A stretch of DNA of 64,000 nt from JAPPHA01 sp965221575 (GTDB taxonomy: Bacteria > Pseudomonadota > Alphaproteobacteria > Rhodobacterales > Rhodobacteraceae). The notes under the pieces were generated by a model that searched no databases, had not been told where the DNA came from, and saw only the letters and a list, made by a program, of their open reading frames with translations. The number at the start of each line of letters is the position of its first letter. The first letter of the stretch is position 1. Below, piece by piece: positions 24,980-32,820 of this stretch. The DNA is taken from positions 620,001 to 684,000 of the forward strand of contig CBDCSM010000014.1 in NCBI GenBank assembly GCA_965221575.1, in the 5' to 3' direction. Position numbers and translations under genes: made by a program.

Positions 24980-25855
24980 CTACCGGGGATGGAGGTTCAG
25001 GATTTCGTTCCAGTCCCTGGCGCCTTCGGGGCGTGTCCGGCTGAGGCGCGGGTCTGTGGCCATCAGTGCGCGTGCGGCGGCGTCGCCGGCGTCATCTGCG
25101 TCGAAGCCGCATGTGACGGCGGTCGGGCCGAAGGCCTCGAGCCAGTCCGGCAGGTTTTGGCAGATCCCTGCGGTCGATGCGTAGATGGCCGCTGGTGCGC
25201 CGCTGTCCATGGACAGTGCCGACAACGCGTCGATGGCGCTCTCGGCGAGGAAGACGACAGGTGCGGTGGCTGCGCCTGTCTTTCTGGTCCAGAATCCCCC
25301 TGCTGCCTTGCGGGAGCCCCGGGCCATGCCGCGGAAGCGTCTGCCGTCGGCCCTGCGGTGCGTTCCGACACATTCCGCACCGGTGAGTGTTCCGGAGGCG
25401 TCGGTGCACAGGAACACCGCGTTGCGGCGTCCATCGGCGTAGATTCGGCCGTCCTGCCTGAAGCTGTCGACCAGTTTGGCGTTCAGGCTCCGTTCCGCGG
25501 TCAGCCAGCGCCGCACCTGCGGCCAGTGCCGTTTGCACGGCGGCGGCGGGACGAAGGGTTTTGGCGCGCCCGGCGCAACCGGGGTCTCGCGCGTCACCGG
25601 AAGTGGTTTCCCGGCCAGCCAGCGGATGGCCTCCGCGGCGCTGCCTCCGGTTGCGTGAATGACAAGATCGATCGCACCGAACCCGCCCCGGCACTGGATA
25701 TGGTCGTAGAACCGTTGGCCGTTCACGCTGATCACCGAACCCGTGCGCCGCCAGCGTTTGCGATCGACCGGACACCGGCGGTAGCCCAGTTGCGGCGTCA
25801 GGGTTGCCAGCGGGAGGCCTCTCACGGTGTCTGCCAGGCGCTTCCGGCCGGTCAT
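24980..25855 (-). CDS. Toprim-domain primase-like protein
   Basis: A 291-aa protein. The N-terminal part has a CHC2-like region (YRRCPVDRKRWRRTG, about 25; HIQCRGGFGAIDLV, about 52) as in plasmid DNA primases. The Toprim domain begins at about 195 with VVFLAESAIDALSAL (catalytic Glu) and VTCGFDADDAGDAAARAL (the DxD pair). It would make primers or bind DNA ends in replication or repair. The ATG at 25855 follows AGGAGGACGGC, a strong ribosome site. It is the last gene of the element's operon, about 100 bp after the RepA-like gene. Resemblance to DUF3991/Toprim plasmid proteins is by motif only. Confidence 0.75.
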   Translation of the reverse strand: MTGRKRLADTVRGLPLATLTPQLGYRRCPVDRKRWRRTGSVISVNGQRFYDHIQCRGGFGAIDLVIHATGGSAAEAIRWLAGKPLPVTRETPVAPGAPKPFVPPPPCKRHWPQVRRWLTAERSLNAKLVDSFRQDGRIYADGRRNAVFLCTDASGTLTGAECVGTHRRADGRRFRGMARGSRKAAGGFWTRKTGAATAPVVFLAESAIDALSALSMDSGAPAAIYASTAGICQNLPDWLEAFGPTAVTCGFDADDAGDAAARALMATDPRLSRTRPEGARDWNEILNLHPR

Positions 25856-25959
25856 GCCGTCCTCCTGTCCTGATGGATGCTGGTCATTGCGCCGTCCTTC
25901 AGCGTTGTTCCGATCTTTCGAAAGGCTGCCTGGAAAGGCTTCTTGGAAAGGAAGGCGGT

Positions 25960-26946
25960 TCAGGCCTGCCTGCCGGATGCCATGTCGTCGGGGAACAGCG
26001 TCGGCGTGCGCCCGAGGCAGTAGCCGTCCCGGGAGCGGGTCACGGTTCCGGCCCCGCACAGCTGCCTGAGGGTGCTGCTGACGGTCTCGTTGCGCAATCC
26101 GGCGCGTTGGCGGAGCTGGCGCTGCGAGAGCGGGCGGGCGGCGGCGTCGAGCAGTTGCACGATCCGGGTTCCGGGATCGCCGTCGGGTTCGGCCTGCTGG
26201 CGGGCCGGGGTTTCCTTGAGGCGCAGGAAGGTGCCGTGCCCCTCGGTCGCGAGGTCGAGTTCGATGTCGTCCCGGGCGGGGGCGGCGCGGTGTTCGACAC
26301 TCATGAAGATCTGCTGGCGGCGACGGCGGACATAGACCATGCTGTCGCACCATGCGAAGAGTTCCCCGGAGCCGCGCAGCGCCTGTCCTGCCCGTGCCGC
26401 GCCACTCTTGCGGGCGTGGTGGACGACGAGGACGGCGGTTTCGAACCGGCGCTGGAGGCTGCGGAGGAAGGCGAGGATGGGGGCGATTTCGCCGACCGCA
26501 TTCTCGTCGACGCCATGCAGCCGGACCAGCGGGTCGAGGATCAGGATGCGGGGCCGGGCCTGGCCGACGGTGGCGGCGAGCCTGGCCCGGTCCGCCTTGC
26601 GGTCGAGGCGCAGGACCGGGGCATCGATGACGGCGATGTCGAGATGGTCGAAACGGACATCGGCGGCGGCGGCGATCCCCTGGAGCCGCTGGCGGACGAC
26701 ATGGCCGGCGTCCTCGGCGGCATAGAGCAGCACCGGGCCGGGGCGTTCGACCGGGAAGCGCCGCAGGCAGGGGGCGGCACTGGCGACGGCGACGGCGATG
26801 TCGAGGGCGAGGAAGGTCTTGCCGCATTTGGGTTCTCCCCCGAGGATGCCGACGGCCTGCTCGCCCCACAGGGTGTCGACCAGCCAGTCCTGCTGTCGCG
26901 GACGGTCCTCGAGTTCGCTCGGCCTGCGTGTGGGGAATGCGGTCAT
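25960..26946 (-). CDS. RepA-like AAA ATPase (RecA fold) with C-terminal winged helix
   Basis: A 328-aa protein. Walker A is GILGGEPKCGKTFLALD (about 33-49), Walker B is PRILILDPLVRLHG (about 130), and VLVVHHARKSGAARAGQALRG follows at about 171 (RecA/DnaB-type motif). It matches the AAA_25/RepA helicase group used in plasmid replication. The last 80 residues (ARPLSQRQLRQRAGLRNETV and on) look like a winged helix that binds DNA. It overlaps the upstream ATPase gene by ATGA (26943-26946), so the two are translationally coupled. Its role in a transposon is not established; a helicase that feeds the primase is one possibility. Confidence 0.8.
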   Translation of the reverse strand: MTAFPTRRPSELEDRPRQQDWLVDTLWGEQAVGILGGEPKCGKTFLALDIAVAVASAAPCLRRFPVERPGPVLLYAAEDAGHVVRQRLQGIAAAADVRFDHLDIAVIDAPVLRLDRKADRARLAATVGQARPRILILDPLVRLHGVDENAVGEIAPILAFLRSLQRRFETAVLVVHHARKSGAARAGQALRGSGELFAWCDSMVYVRRRRQQIFMSVEHRAAPARDDIELDLATEGHGTFLRLKETPARQQAEPDGDPGTRIVQLLDAAARPLSQRQLRQRAGLRNETVSSTLRQLCGAGTVTRSRDGYCLGRTPTLFPDDMASGRQA

Positions 26947-27776
26947 CGGCGTGTCCTCCTGCCCGGCAGGTTCGTTCCGAAGACCTCGAAGAAGAGGCTT
27001 TCGTCGAGTTGCGTGCGCCCGCTTTCGGCGGCGGCGGCGAGCAGGCTGTCGGCCATGATGGCGAGGCTCCTCGGGTTGCCGCCGGCATGGGCGGTGAGGG
27101 CCGTCTTCAGATCGGCGGTCATCAGCGCCGGATTGCCGGCCGCCCTGAGCAGGTGGTCGAGCAGTTTCGCCAGCCCGTCGGGGTCGGCGGCGTCCAGTGC
27201 CAGGCGATGGCGGATGCGCGAGGCCAGCGGCGCCAGTTCCTGGGTCCTGAACTTGTCGAGCAGGCGGCTGTCGCCGGCGAGGACGACGGAGAGAATGGTG
27301 CGGGAGTCGAACTCGGTGGAGGCGAGGAGGCGGATCTCCGTCAGCACGGAAGCCTGCAGTTCCTGGGCCTCGTCGATGAGCAGCAGCGGCCGCATGCGGG
27401 TGTCGTGGAGATGGGAGCGCCAGCGGTCGCGCAGCAGCTTGAAGCCGTTCCAGCGATTGTTGTGGACCAGTGCGATGCCGAACAGCTCGCCCATCTCGCG
27501 GTAGAAGTCGGCAAGCCGCGAGGACGGGTGGGAGAGTGCCGCGATGCGCAATCCCTCGACCGTGTCGAGACGCAGGGCGAGCTGGCGCAGGACCGCGCTC
27601 TTGCCGGTCCCGGGATCGCCGACAACGAGGGCGAAGCCGCCCTGTCCCAGGAGATGGTTCTCGACCCTGAGGCAGAAGCTCTCGACGGCGGGGGTGGTGA
27701 ACAGCTCCCCGGCCGGCAGGTCGGGGGCGAAGGGGTTCCATTTGAGGCCATACAGGCTCAGTGTCTCACGGTTCAT
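26943..27776 (-). CDS. ExeA/TniB-like AAA+ ATPase
   Basis: A 277-aa protein starting MNRETLSLYGLKWNPFAPDL, the ExeA-type N-terminus. Walker A is FALVVGDPGTGKSAVLRQL (about 45-62), Walker B is RPLLLIDEAQELQ (about 128), sensor 1 lies near SVVLAGDS (about 160), and an arginine is in SRIRHRLAL (about 186). Such ATPases pair with DDE integrases (TnsC, TniB, IstB) to choose or activate the target. It overlaps the integrase stop by ATGA (27773-27776). It is intact and of family length. Confidence 0.88.
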   Translation of the reverse strand: MNRETLSLYGLKWNPFAPDLPAGELFTTPAVESFCLRVENHLLGQGGFALVVGDPGTGKSAVLRQLALRLDTVEGLRIAALSHPSSRLADFYREMGELFGIALVHNNRWNGFKLLRDRWRSHLHDTRMRPLLLIDEAQELQASVLTEIRLLASTEFDSRTILSVVLAGDSRLLDKFRTQELAPLASRIRHRLALDAADPDGLAKLLDHLLRAAGNPALMTADLKTALTAHAGGNPRSLAIMADSLLAAAAESGRTQLDESLFFEVFGTNLPGRRTRR

Positions 27777-29251
27777 GGCGAATGATCCTCCTCGTCGCCG
27801 GTCTTGTCGGTTTTGCCGGCATCGCCCCGGAAGGGCATCCAGGCCGGCGGCAGGCCGGTTGCTGCCTGTTTGTTCAGGATCTTCCTGAGAAGCGCTGGCG
27901 TCTCCGCCTTGCCGGCGCCGGCTCCGGCATCGGCGGCGTCGCCGGGTCCGACCGGCCTGCGCGCGGCATTGGCATGCGCGCGCTTGTCGAGCGGATGAAG
28001 CAGGCACAGGCAGTCACCGTTTTCGGTGACCAGTTCCGCGACCGTCAGGTCCCAGCGGGCATAGCGGACCCGGGCCTCCAGCAGGTGGCGCCACGGTTTC
28101 GGCACCTGGAACCGGACGCCATCGAGCGACAGGGTTCCGTCGGAACGCCTGAGGGTCCGCCTGACGGCGATCCGGAACGCCGACCTGAGCGCGGCACTGT
28201 CCGGACAGTCCCGCGCGGCATTGTCGCTCTGCTTCAGGCGCTCCAGAGGCGTGACCCCGAGCTCGCGATGGACCCGGCAATGGTAATCATGCTCGAGCCA
28301 GGCGATGGTGGCGTCGTTCAGCATCCGCAGGGTGAGCGGCTCCTCGAGCCCTTCGAGCATGGCCATCAGCCGGCCCTCGATCGAGGACCACAGGATTTCC
28401 ATCTTGCCGTTCTGGTGCGGTGAATAGGCCAGTGTCCGCACATGCTGGATGCCCAGCCTGAACAGGCCGGCCTCGACCTCGCCGGCAATCATCGGCGAAC
28501 CGTTGTCCGACATCAGCGACCTCGGAAGTCCGCGCTTCATGAACGCCTGGCAGAGCCCGTGGGTGAAGGTCTCGCTCGTCTCCTCCAGGTACCATTGCAG
28601 GTGGCAGCCGAGCCGGGAATGATCGTCGATGACCCCGAACAGGAATGGCGTCCGCCATTCACCGCCCGGCGTCAGCACACGGACGGGCGAATGATGGAAA
28701 TCGCAGTGCCAGAGCGCATGCGCGCGCGAGACCTCGTAGCTCAGAACCTCGCGCGCCTCGGCCGGCGCCCGTTTCCTGTCGGTGCCGCGGCGCCGGCGCC
28801 GGCGGACCATCCCACGCCGCCGCATCGCCCGTCTCAGCGTCGAATAGGACGGCATCGGCCCGAGCCGCGGCTCGTCTTCCACGCGCGCCTCCAGGTTGCC
28901 GTGATGCAATTGCACGCTCCACGACGGGTGGTTCCTGTACTGCTCGCGCAGGGCTTCGCGCAGGGCCGGCGACAGCGCCCGCTCGCGCCCGGCGTCGGAA
29001 CGCCGCCGCCGCCGGAGCGCACCCACCGGATCCCGGTCCTGCGACCGGGCCTGGTAGTACCAGCGTTCGATGGTGGAAACCGAGAAGCGGGCCTCGCCGC
29101 CGCCGGGATGCTGCCAGACCTTGCGCGCCAGCCGCTCCAGTTCGCCCCGCAGCCGGCCCTTCGGCGGCGGCGCCGCCAGCAGCGGCCCGATCACCGCAAA
29201 GCGCAAGCGCGCCCAGCCGTCGCGGTCGTCGGGTCCGTGTCCCTTGCCCAT
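27773..29251 (-). CDS. DDE integrase-type transposase
   Basis: A 492-aa protein. The N-terminal HTH region (about 1-130) is Arg-rich. The rve catalytic core has first Asp in HALWHCDFHHSPVRVL (about 190), second Asp in SLMSDNGSPMIAGEV (about 250), Glu in HQNGKMEILWSSIEGRL (about 287). After this comes a beta-barrel-like C-terminal region (RFQVPKPWRHLLEARVRYA, about 400) as in TnsB/Mu/TniA proteins. The ribosome site is AGGGAGGGC. It is the second gene of the element, before the ExeA-like ATPase. All catalytic residues are present, so it is probably active. Confidence 0.88.
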   Translation of the reverse strand: MGKGHGPDDRDGWARLRFAVIGPLLAAPPPKGRLRGELERLARKVWQHPGGGEARFSVSTIERWYYQARSQDRDPVGALRRRRRSDAGRERALSPALREALREQYRNHPSWSVQLHHGNLEARVEDEPRLGPMPSYSTLRRAMRRRGMVRRRRRRGTDRKRAPAEAREVLSYEVSRAHALWHCDFHHSPVRVLTPGGEWRTPFLFGVIDDHSRLGCHLQWYLEETSETFTHGLCQAFMKRGLPRSLMSDNGSPMIAGEVEAGLFRLGIQHVRTLAYSPHQNGKMEILWSSIEGRLMAMLEGLEEPLTLRMLNDATIAWLEHDYHCRVHRELGVTPLERLKQSDNAARDCPDSAALRSAFRIAVRRTLRRSDGTLSLDGVRFQVPKPWRHLLEARVRYARWDLTVAELVTENGDCLCLLHPLDKRAHANAARRPVGPGDAADAGAGAGKAETPALLRKILNKQAATGLPPAWMPFRGDAGKTDKTGDEEDHSP

Positions 29252-29319
29252 GACGATGCCCTCCCTGTGCTGATTCGTGGGAGGCCCGTGCTAGTCAGCC
29301 CCGGATTATCGCGAAAGGT

Positions 29320-29925
29320 CTATCCTCTGCGGATTGCGCCCCGGCCATCGCCGAACGCGCAAAATCCGGACCCGCCGGTCCACGGACGCAGCCAGGCAAG
29401 GCTCCGCAACAGCCGCGAACGAAACGACCGGCCCCGAATGCCGCGGACCAGGAAGACCAGCGCCTCCTCCTCTGGCGGCGCCGCCAGCTCGCCCCGCTTC
29501 AGGCGCCACGCCCGTGTCTTCGGAAACATCTCGCGCCACCAGCGGCGCCAGCGGCGCAGCGTCGTCTCCGGAACGCCGCTCATGCGGCTCGCGGCCTCCA
29601 GGGGCGTGCTGCCCTCCAGAACCACGACGCACGCCGCCAGGAACACCGGAGCAACCCGGAAGCGGCGACCGAAAAAGCGCACCGAAGGCGGCGTCTGCCG
29701 GACGCGGCAGTCGCGGCAACAGAAACTGAAACGCCGAACATCTTCGCGAAGGGACACAGCAAGACCGTGCGGCTTGCGCGGATAGGTCGCGCTGTCCAGG
29801 CAGCTCCCGCAATGCGGGCAGCCCTCCGAGCGGACCCGCTCGGCCTCAATCGCGTCAATCTGCGTCAGAAGGGCCCAGGTGCGGGCACAGGAAAGGATGG
29901 AACCGGGAAAGAAATCGTGTAACAT
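29320..29925 (-). CDS. Zinc-ribbon/helix-turn-helix protein of the five-gene transposon
   Basis: A 201-aa protein, first in the element. Two Cys pairs (EGCPHCGSCLD about 37, FSFCCRDCRVRQTPPS about 68) form a likely zinc ribbon. Then RFFGRRFRVAPVFLAAC and the helix-turn-helix-like stretch AASRMSGVPETTLRRWRRWW (about 109-128) follow. The pattern resembles the DNA-recognition domains found in IS1595-like and TnsB-linked proteins, but there is no catalytic triad. It may bind the element ends or act as regulator. The start is set at the ATG 29925 (MLHDFFPGSIL), because upstream residues have no family character. Confidence 0.6.
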   Translation of the reverse strand: MLHDFFPGSILSCARTWALLTQIDAIEAERVRSEGCPHCGSCLDSATYPRKPHGLAVSLREDVRRFSFCCRDCRVRQTPPSVRFFGRRFRVAPVFLAACVVVLEGSTPLEAASRMSGVPETTLRRWRRWWREMFPKTRAWRLKRGELAAPPEEEALVFLVRGIRGRSFRSRLLRSLAWLRPWTGGSGFCAFGDGRGAIRRG

Positions 29926-30022
29926 CGAACTTGTCTCTGATGATTTGAAGCTCACCGAGACATCGCCCCTCAATCGACTTCTTGCAAGGAAATTGGGGGG
30001 CGCCCGCCCCCGAACATCAAAT

Positions 30023-30046
30023 AATCCGGGCAAAATCGCCCGGATT
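30023..30046. terminator. Strong hairpin near the upstream end of the five-gene transposon
   Basis: AATCCGGGC (30023-30031) and GCCCGGATT (30038-30046) form a perfect 9-bp stem with a 6-nt loop. There is no long T-run in either direction. It may insulate the element from outside transcription or be part of an end-binding array. Confidence 0.45.
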
Positions 30047-30074
30047 CCCATCAGTTTTTCTGAATACGCTTACT

Positions 30075-30359
30075 CGCGCGGCAGGTGGTCCGGTAAGGGG
30101 CGGCGCCTGGGCTGCCGCTTCGCTGCAGCGGCCGGCTCCGGCAGCACCTCGCCCGCCCGTGCGATCTCTTCGTCCTCGATCCCGAGCTGGCGCCGAAACG
30201 CTGCCGGCGCAGGCCTGCAAGCTGGTGCTTGAGCTTCTCGATCAGAAGATCGCGGTTGCGCAGTTCGGCGTCCCGCGCCGCCAGCTCGGCCCGTGAGGAC
30301 AGTACCATCGCCTTCAGTGCGGCGATATCGTCTGGCAAGGCGTGAGCTTTTTCGAGCAT
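30075..30359 (-). pseudogene. IS66 transposase TnpC, N-terminal fragment with internal deletion
   Basis: It starts MLEKAHALPDDIAALKAMVL and continues IEKLKHQLAGLRRQRFGASS, the coiled N-terminal segment of TnpC. Right after GASS the frame shifts. The next frame reads GIEDEEIARAGEVLPEPAAA and RRRPLPDHLPRE, and a stop is created at the insertion. Relative to relatives about 20-25 codons are missing at the shift. The gene was therefore damaged by deletion as well as by the transposon. Confidence 0.8.
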
Positions 30360-30433
30360 GACCGCAGCCTACAGGAAAAGGCCGCCAAAGGGAAGCTCAA
30401 ATAGCAGTCAACCTATTGTTAATAAACAATGAA

Positions 30434-30781
30434 TCATCCAGAAACCAGGGGCCGCCAGGTGCGCACGGGCGCCCGCCAGTCGATCCCCTCAAGCAGCATC
30501 GACAACTGCGCCGGCGTCACCGTAACCTTGCCGCCGGACGCCGAAGGCCACACGAAACGACCGCGCTCCAGACGCTTGGCAAACAGGCACGCCCTCTGGC
30601 CGTCCCACCAGATCATCTTCACCAGATCGCCCCGGCGTCCCCGGAACACGAACAGATGGCCGCAATAGGGATCCGCCTCAAGCACCCGTTCGGCCTGCGC
30701 CGCGAGGCCCGGGAACCCCTTGCACATGTCCGTCACACCGTTCGCGAGCCATATCCGGGTCGAAGACGGAACCGGGATCAT
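30434..30781 (-). CDS. tnpB: IS66 accessory protein TnpB
   Basis: A 115-aa protein with the typical IS66 Orf2 sequence: MIPVPSSTRIWLANGVTDMC, YCGHLFVFRGRRGDLVKMIW, LFAKRLERGRFVWP and QLSMLLEGIDWR. Full length for the family. Its ATG overlaps the tnpA stop (ATGA, 30778-30781). In IS66 elements TnpA, TnpB and TnpC are all needed for transposition, so this copy cannot move without an external TnpC. Confidence 0.92.
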   Translation of the reverse strand: MIPVPSSTRIWLANGVTDMCKGFPGLAAQAERVLEADPYCGHLFVFRGRRGDLVKMIWWDGQRACLFAKRLERGRFVWPSASGGKVTVTPAQLSMLLEGIDWRAPVRTWRPLVSG

Positions 30782-31110
30782 CCGCCGAGCGCCCGCACCA
30801 CCCGGCACAGCACGTCCACGTCGAACGACCCGCTCGCGCTCACCCGGTGACCGCTCGGCAGCGCGATCTCGATCCGCCCGTCCGACACCGAAATCGACTC
30901 CGGCACCACCTCCACCGGCAAGAAGGACAGCGCGCCCGCGCCATCCTCCCTCGGCCGGTAGCGCGGATCGCGGCGCCACTTGAAAATCAGGTTGGCGTTG
31001 ACGTCATAGCGGCGGCCAACCTGGGACACCGAAACACCCGGCGCATAGCTCTGCGCAACAAGCCGGCGCTTCTCTTCATCCGACCAGAACCGGCGTCTCC
31101 GACGCGCCAC
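30778..31110 (-). CDS. tnpA: IS66 accessory protein TnpA (HTH)
   Basis: A 110-aa protein with the IS66 Orf1 helix-turn-helix: RRFWSDEEKRRLVAQSYAPG, VSQVGRRYDVNANLIFKWRR. A C-terminal strand IEIALPSGHRVSASGSFDVD follows. I set the start at GTG 31110 because GAAGGAGG lies 7-8 nt upstream and the protein then begins VARRRRRFW, as in relatives; a longer frame from 31206 has no ribosome site. First gene of the broken IS66 operon. Confidence 0.88.
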   Translation of the reverse strand: MARRRRRFWSDEEKRRLVAQSYAPGVSVSQVGRRYDVNANLIFKWRRDPRYRPREDGAGALSFLPVEVVPESISVSDGRIEIALPSGHRVSASGSFDVDVLCRVVRALGG

Positions 31111-31212
31111 CGCAATGCCTCCTTCGATAGTGTCCACTAATCGATGGTGGATACCATCGACCGCCGGAACATCACCGGAGACTGCCGCTTCGCCCACACC
31201 AATCACAAGGGC

Positions 31213-31231
31213 GGTCAGACCACACGCTTAC
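31213..31231 (-). repeat. IS66 terminal repeat (tnpA side)
   Basis: Read on the minus strand, GTAAGCGTGTGGTCTGACC is close to the common IS66 terminus. The partner end is not in the window. Confidence 0.75.
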
Positions 31232-31491
31232 CCACGTTCCGCAGGGATAGCGGAAAGCGGACGTACGTCATCTCCGCCAAGCGAATGATCTCAGGCGAAG
31301 CTTTGAAATAGCGAAACGGACTGGAGCGATTCATCGCCTAAGGCTAGGCGACCAACCATACCGGCTCAAGCCGGTTTCCTCTGACAGTGCCCGTCGCTGA
31401 GCTGGCGTCTGAACTTTGCTGCCATGTGGGTCCGGAAAGTCGCTGTCACCCTGTAGAACATTGGCTTAGCCAGCTCATGCCTCTCGAGCGC
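31232..31491. other. Intergenic; small palindrome only
   Basis: 260 bp between the IS66 end and the beta-fructosidase stop. ACCGGCTCAAGCCGGT at about 31360-31375 could act as a weak terminator of the GH32 operon. No gene is visible. Confidence 0.4.
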
Positions 31492-32820
31492 TTACTCTGC
31501 CCGCCCGAGGTCCACCAGTCTGAGTCCGCCGCAGGGGTTCGTCGGAAAGTACGAGTTCGTCATCCAGACAAGGCCGTCACCAATGTTTAGTTCAACGAGA
31601 CCGTTGTCGACGAAGATTTCCAGATCAAGTGGGCCATCGGCGGGAAGCTCGATTTTGCGGTCATGCGCAAAGTTCGGGAGGTCGGCCATGGCTGATCGAT
31701 TCGAGCGGATGACGATGTTCCCGTTCCGCGAACGCGAGAACACGAACTGCGGCTCCACTTCGCCAAAGAGAGCGACCCCCTGCGAGTCGGTATCGTCGAA
31801 ACTGAGGCGAGTGGTGACGCGATAGGTGCCGGAGCGGGGAGACTCCCCAAGCTCTGCGCCATCGAAAGCCTCCACCACGGACGAGGGCACGACCTGGCGC
31901 AGGCGTGACCCCTCCGGCGTTTCTGCAAGGCTAAGTTGACGAGGTAGCGTCATGACACCGCGGAACGCGGTAGTCGGTGTGTTGCGTGCATATTGCCAAT
32001 TGCTCGCCCAAGCGATGGTAGTTTTCTCGGGGCCGCCAAAGAATGACTGAGCGGCGTAGTAGTCCCGGCCGTGGTCTACCCACAGCGTCGTTTCAGGGCC
32101 GTTCTCACTGACGAAGTGGCGGCCGTCGAAATCGCCGACGAAGTACTGGGTGCCCGATCCACCGGCGTCGCCGTCAAGATCACCCACAATGAGCACCCAA
32201 CGCGCAGTCCCGTCAGTCTTAATCAGCGGAATCAAGTCCGGACACTCCCAAGGCCCCGCTCCTCTCGGGCGATGGCGCTCGCCGAAAGTGCTTTCCAGTT
32301 GCCAATGGACGAGATCGACCGACGATCGAAAGCCGATTGACCGGCCATGGGTAACCACCATGATCCATCGGCCGCTTGCCTCGTGCCAGAATACTTTGGG
32401 ATCACGAAAGGCTTCGAGACCCGGATTCTCAACGACCGGGTTTCCTAAGTCGGATTCAAAGTGCATGAGCGCGCGATCAGCATGGACTAGGCATTGGACC
32501 TGATAGTCGGCCCCGTCTGAGGTCGTGCGGTGCGCGGTGTAGAAGAGCTTTATGTCGCCTGACGGCGTTTCAATCGCACTTCCCGAATAGCACGTGCCCA
32601 ACTCATTCGGGTACAGCGCGATCGGATGCTCGGTCCACTTCACCAAGTCCGAACTGCTGGCATGTCCCCAATGCATCGGTCCATGTACGGTGTTCTGGGG
32701 ATCATGCTGGTAGAACAAATGCCATTCGCCGTCGACGTAGATCAACCCGTTCGGATCGTTGAGCCAACCGAAGCGGGGCGAAAAATGCAGTGCCGGTCGA
32801 TAGGGTTCGGAGTACGTCAC
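31492..32820 (-). CDS. Glycoside hydrolase family 32 beta-fructosidase
   Basis: About 442 aa. WLNDPNGLIYVDGEWHLFY with the Asp nucleophile is at about residues 18-36, FRDPKVFWHE (transition-state Asp) at about 138 and WECPDLIPL (acid/base Glu) at about 194. This triad defines GH32: invertase, levanase, inulinase or fructan-oligosaccharide hydrolase. The second half is the beta-sandwich domain (FDDTDSQGVALFGEVE and on). There is no signal peptide, so the substrate must be imported first. The GTG at 32820 overlaps the stop of the upstream ABC ATPase gene (GTGA), which shows coupling; a longer frame would overlap that gene by 100 bp. Likely substrates are short fructans or sucrose-like sugars. 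Confidence 0.9.
   Translation of the reverse strand: MTYSEPYRPALHFSPRFGWLNDPNGLIYVDGEWHLFYQHDPQNTVHGPMHWGHASSSDLVKWTEHPIALYPNELGTCYSGSAIETPSGDIKLFYTAHRTTSDGADYQVQCLVHADRALMHFESDLGNPVVENPGLEAFRDPKVFWHEASGRWIMVVTHGRSIGFRSSVDLVHWQLESTFGERHRPRGAGPWECPDLIPLIKTDGTARWVLIVGDLDGDAGGSGTQYFVGDFDGRHFVSENGPETTLWVDHGRDYYAAQSFFGGPEKTTIAWASNWQYARNTPTTAFRGVMTLPRQLSLAETPEGSRLRQVVPSSVVEAFDGAELGESPRSGTYRVTTRLSFDDTDSQGVALFGEVEPQFVFSRSRNGNIVIRSNRSAMADLPNFAHDRKIELPADGPLDLEIFVDNGLVELNIGDGLVWMTNSYFPTNPCGGLRLVDLGRAE

Larger units (their letters stand above)
24773..30074 (-). mobile_element. Five-gene transposon with integrase, two ATPases and a primase
   Basis: A 5.3-kb block inside IS66 tnpC holds five genes in one direction: Zn/HTH protein (29320-29925), DDE integrase (27773-29251), ExeA-like ATPase (26943-27776), RepA-like ATPase (25960-26946) and Toprim primase (24980-25855). 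IS66 tnpC breaks at both edges (after HLPRE on one side, before HSHEETV on the other), so the insert limits are known to within about 10 bp. I found no clean inverted repeat or target duplication by eye. DDE integrase plus AAA+ ATPase is the TnsB/TnsC and TniA/TniB logic; the helicase-like and primase-like partners are unusual. Confidence 0.7.
24303..31231 (-). mobile_element. IS66 family element, 3' part lost, interrupted by a transposon
   Basis: tnpA, tnpB and the start of tnpC lie at 30075-31110, and the middle of tnpC at 24303-24772. The right end GTAAGCGTGTGGTCTGACC (31213-31231, read on the minus strand) is a typical IS66 terminus. The opposite end is missing beyond 24303. The insert 24773-30074 is a separate transposon. 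Confidence 0.8.

Noticed and set aside
25804..27504. Long plus-strand frame opposite the RepA-like and ExeA-like ATPases
   Set aside because: High-GC antisense shadow; the minus-strand genes have Walker motifs and overlapping start/stop codons.
27773..29251. Calling the five-gene element a Tn7-like or CRISPR-associated transposon
   Set aside because: There is no TnsA-type endonuclease, TniQ/TnsD or Cas gene. Only the integrase/ATPase logic is shared.
30022..30048. Hairpin as the exact transposon end
   Set aside because: No matching inverted copy at the opposite end (24773 region), and the IS66 frame break lies about 27 bp further out.
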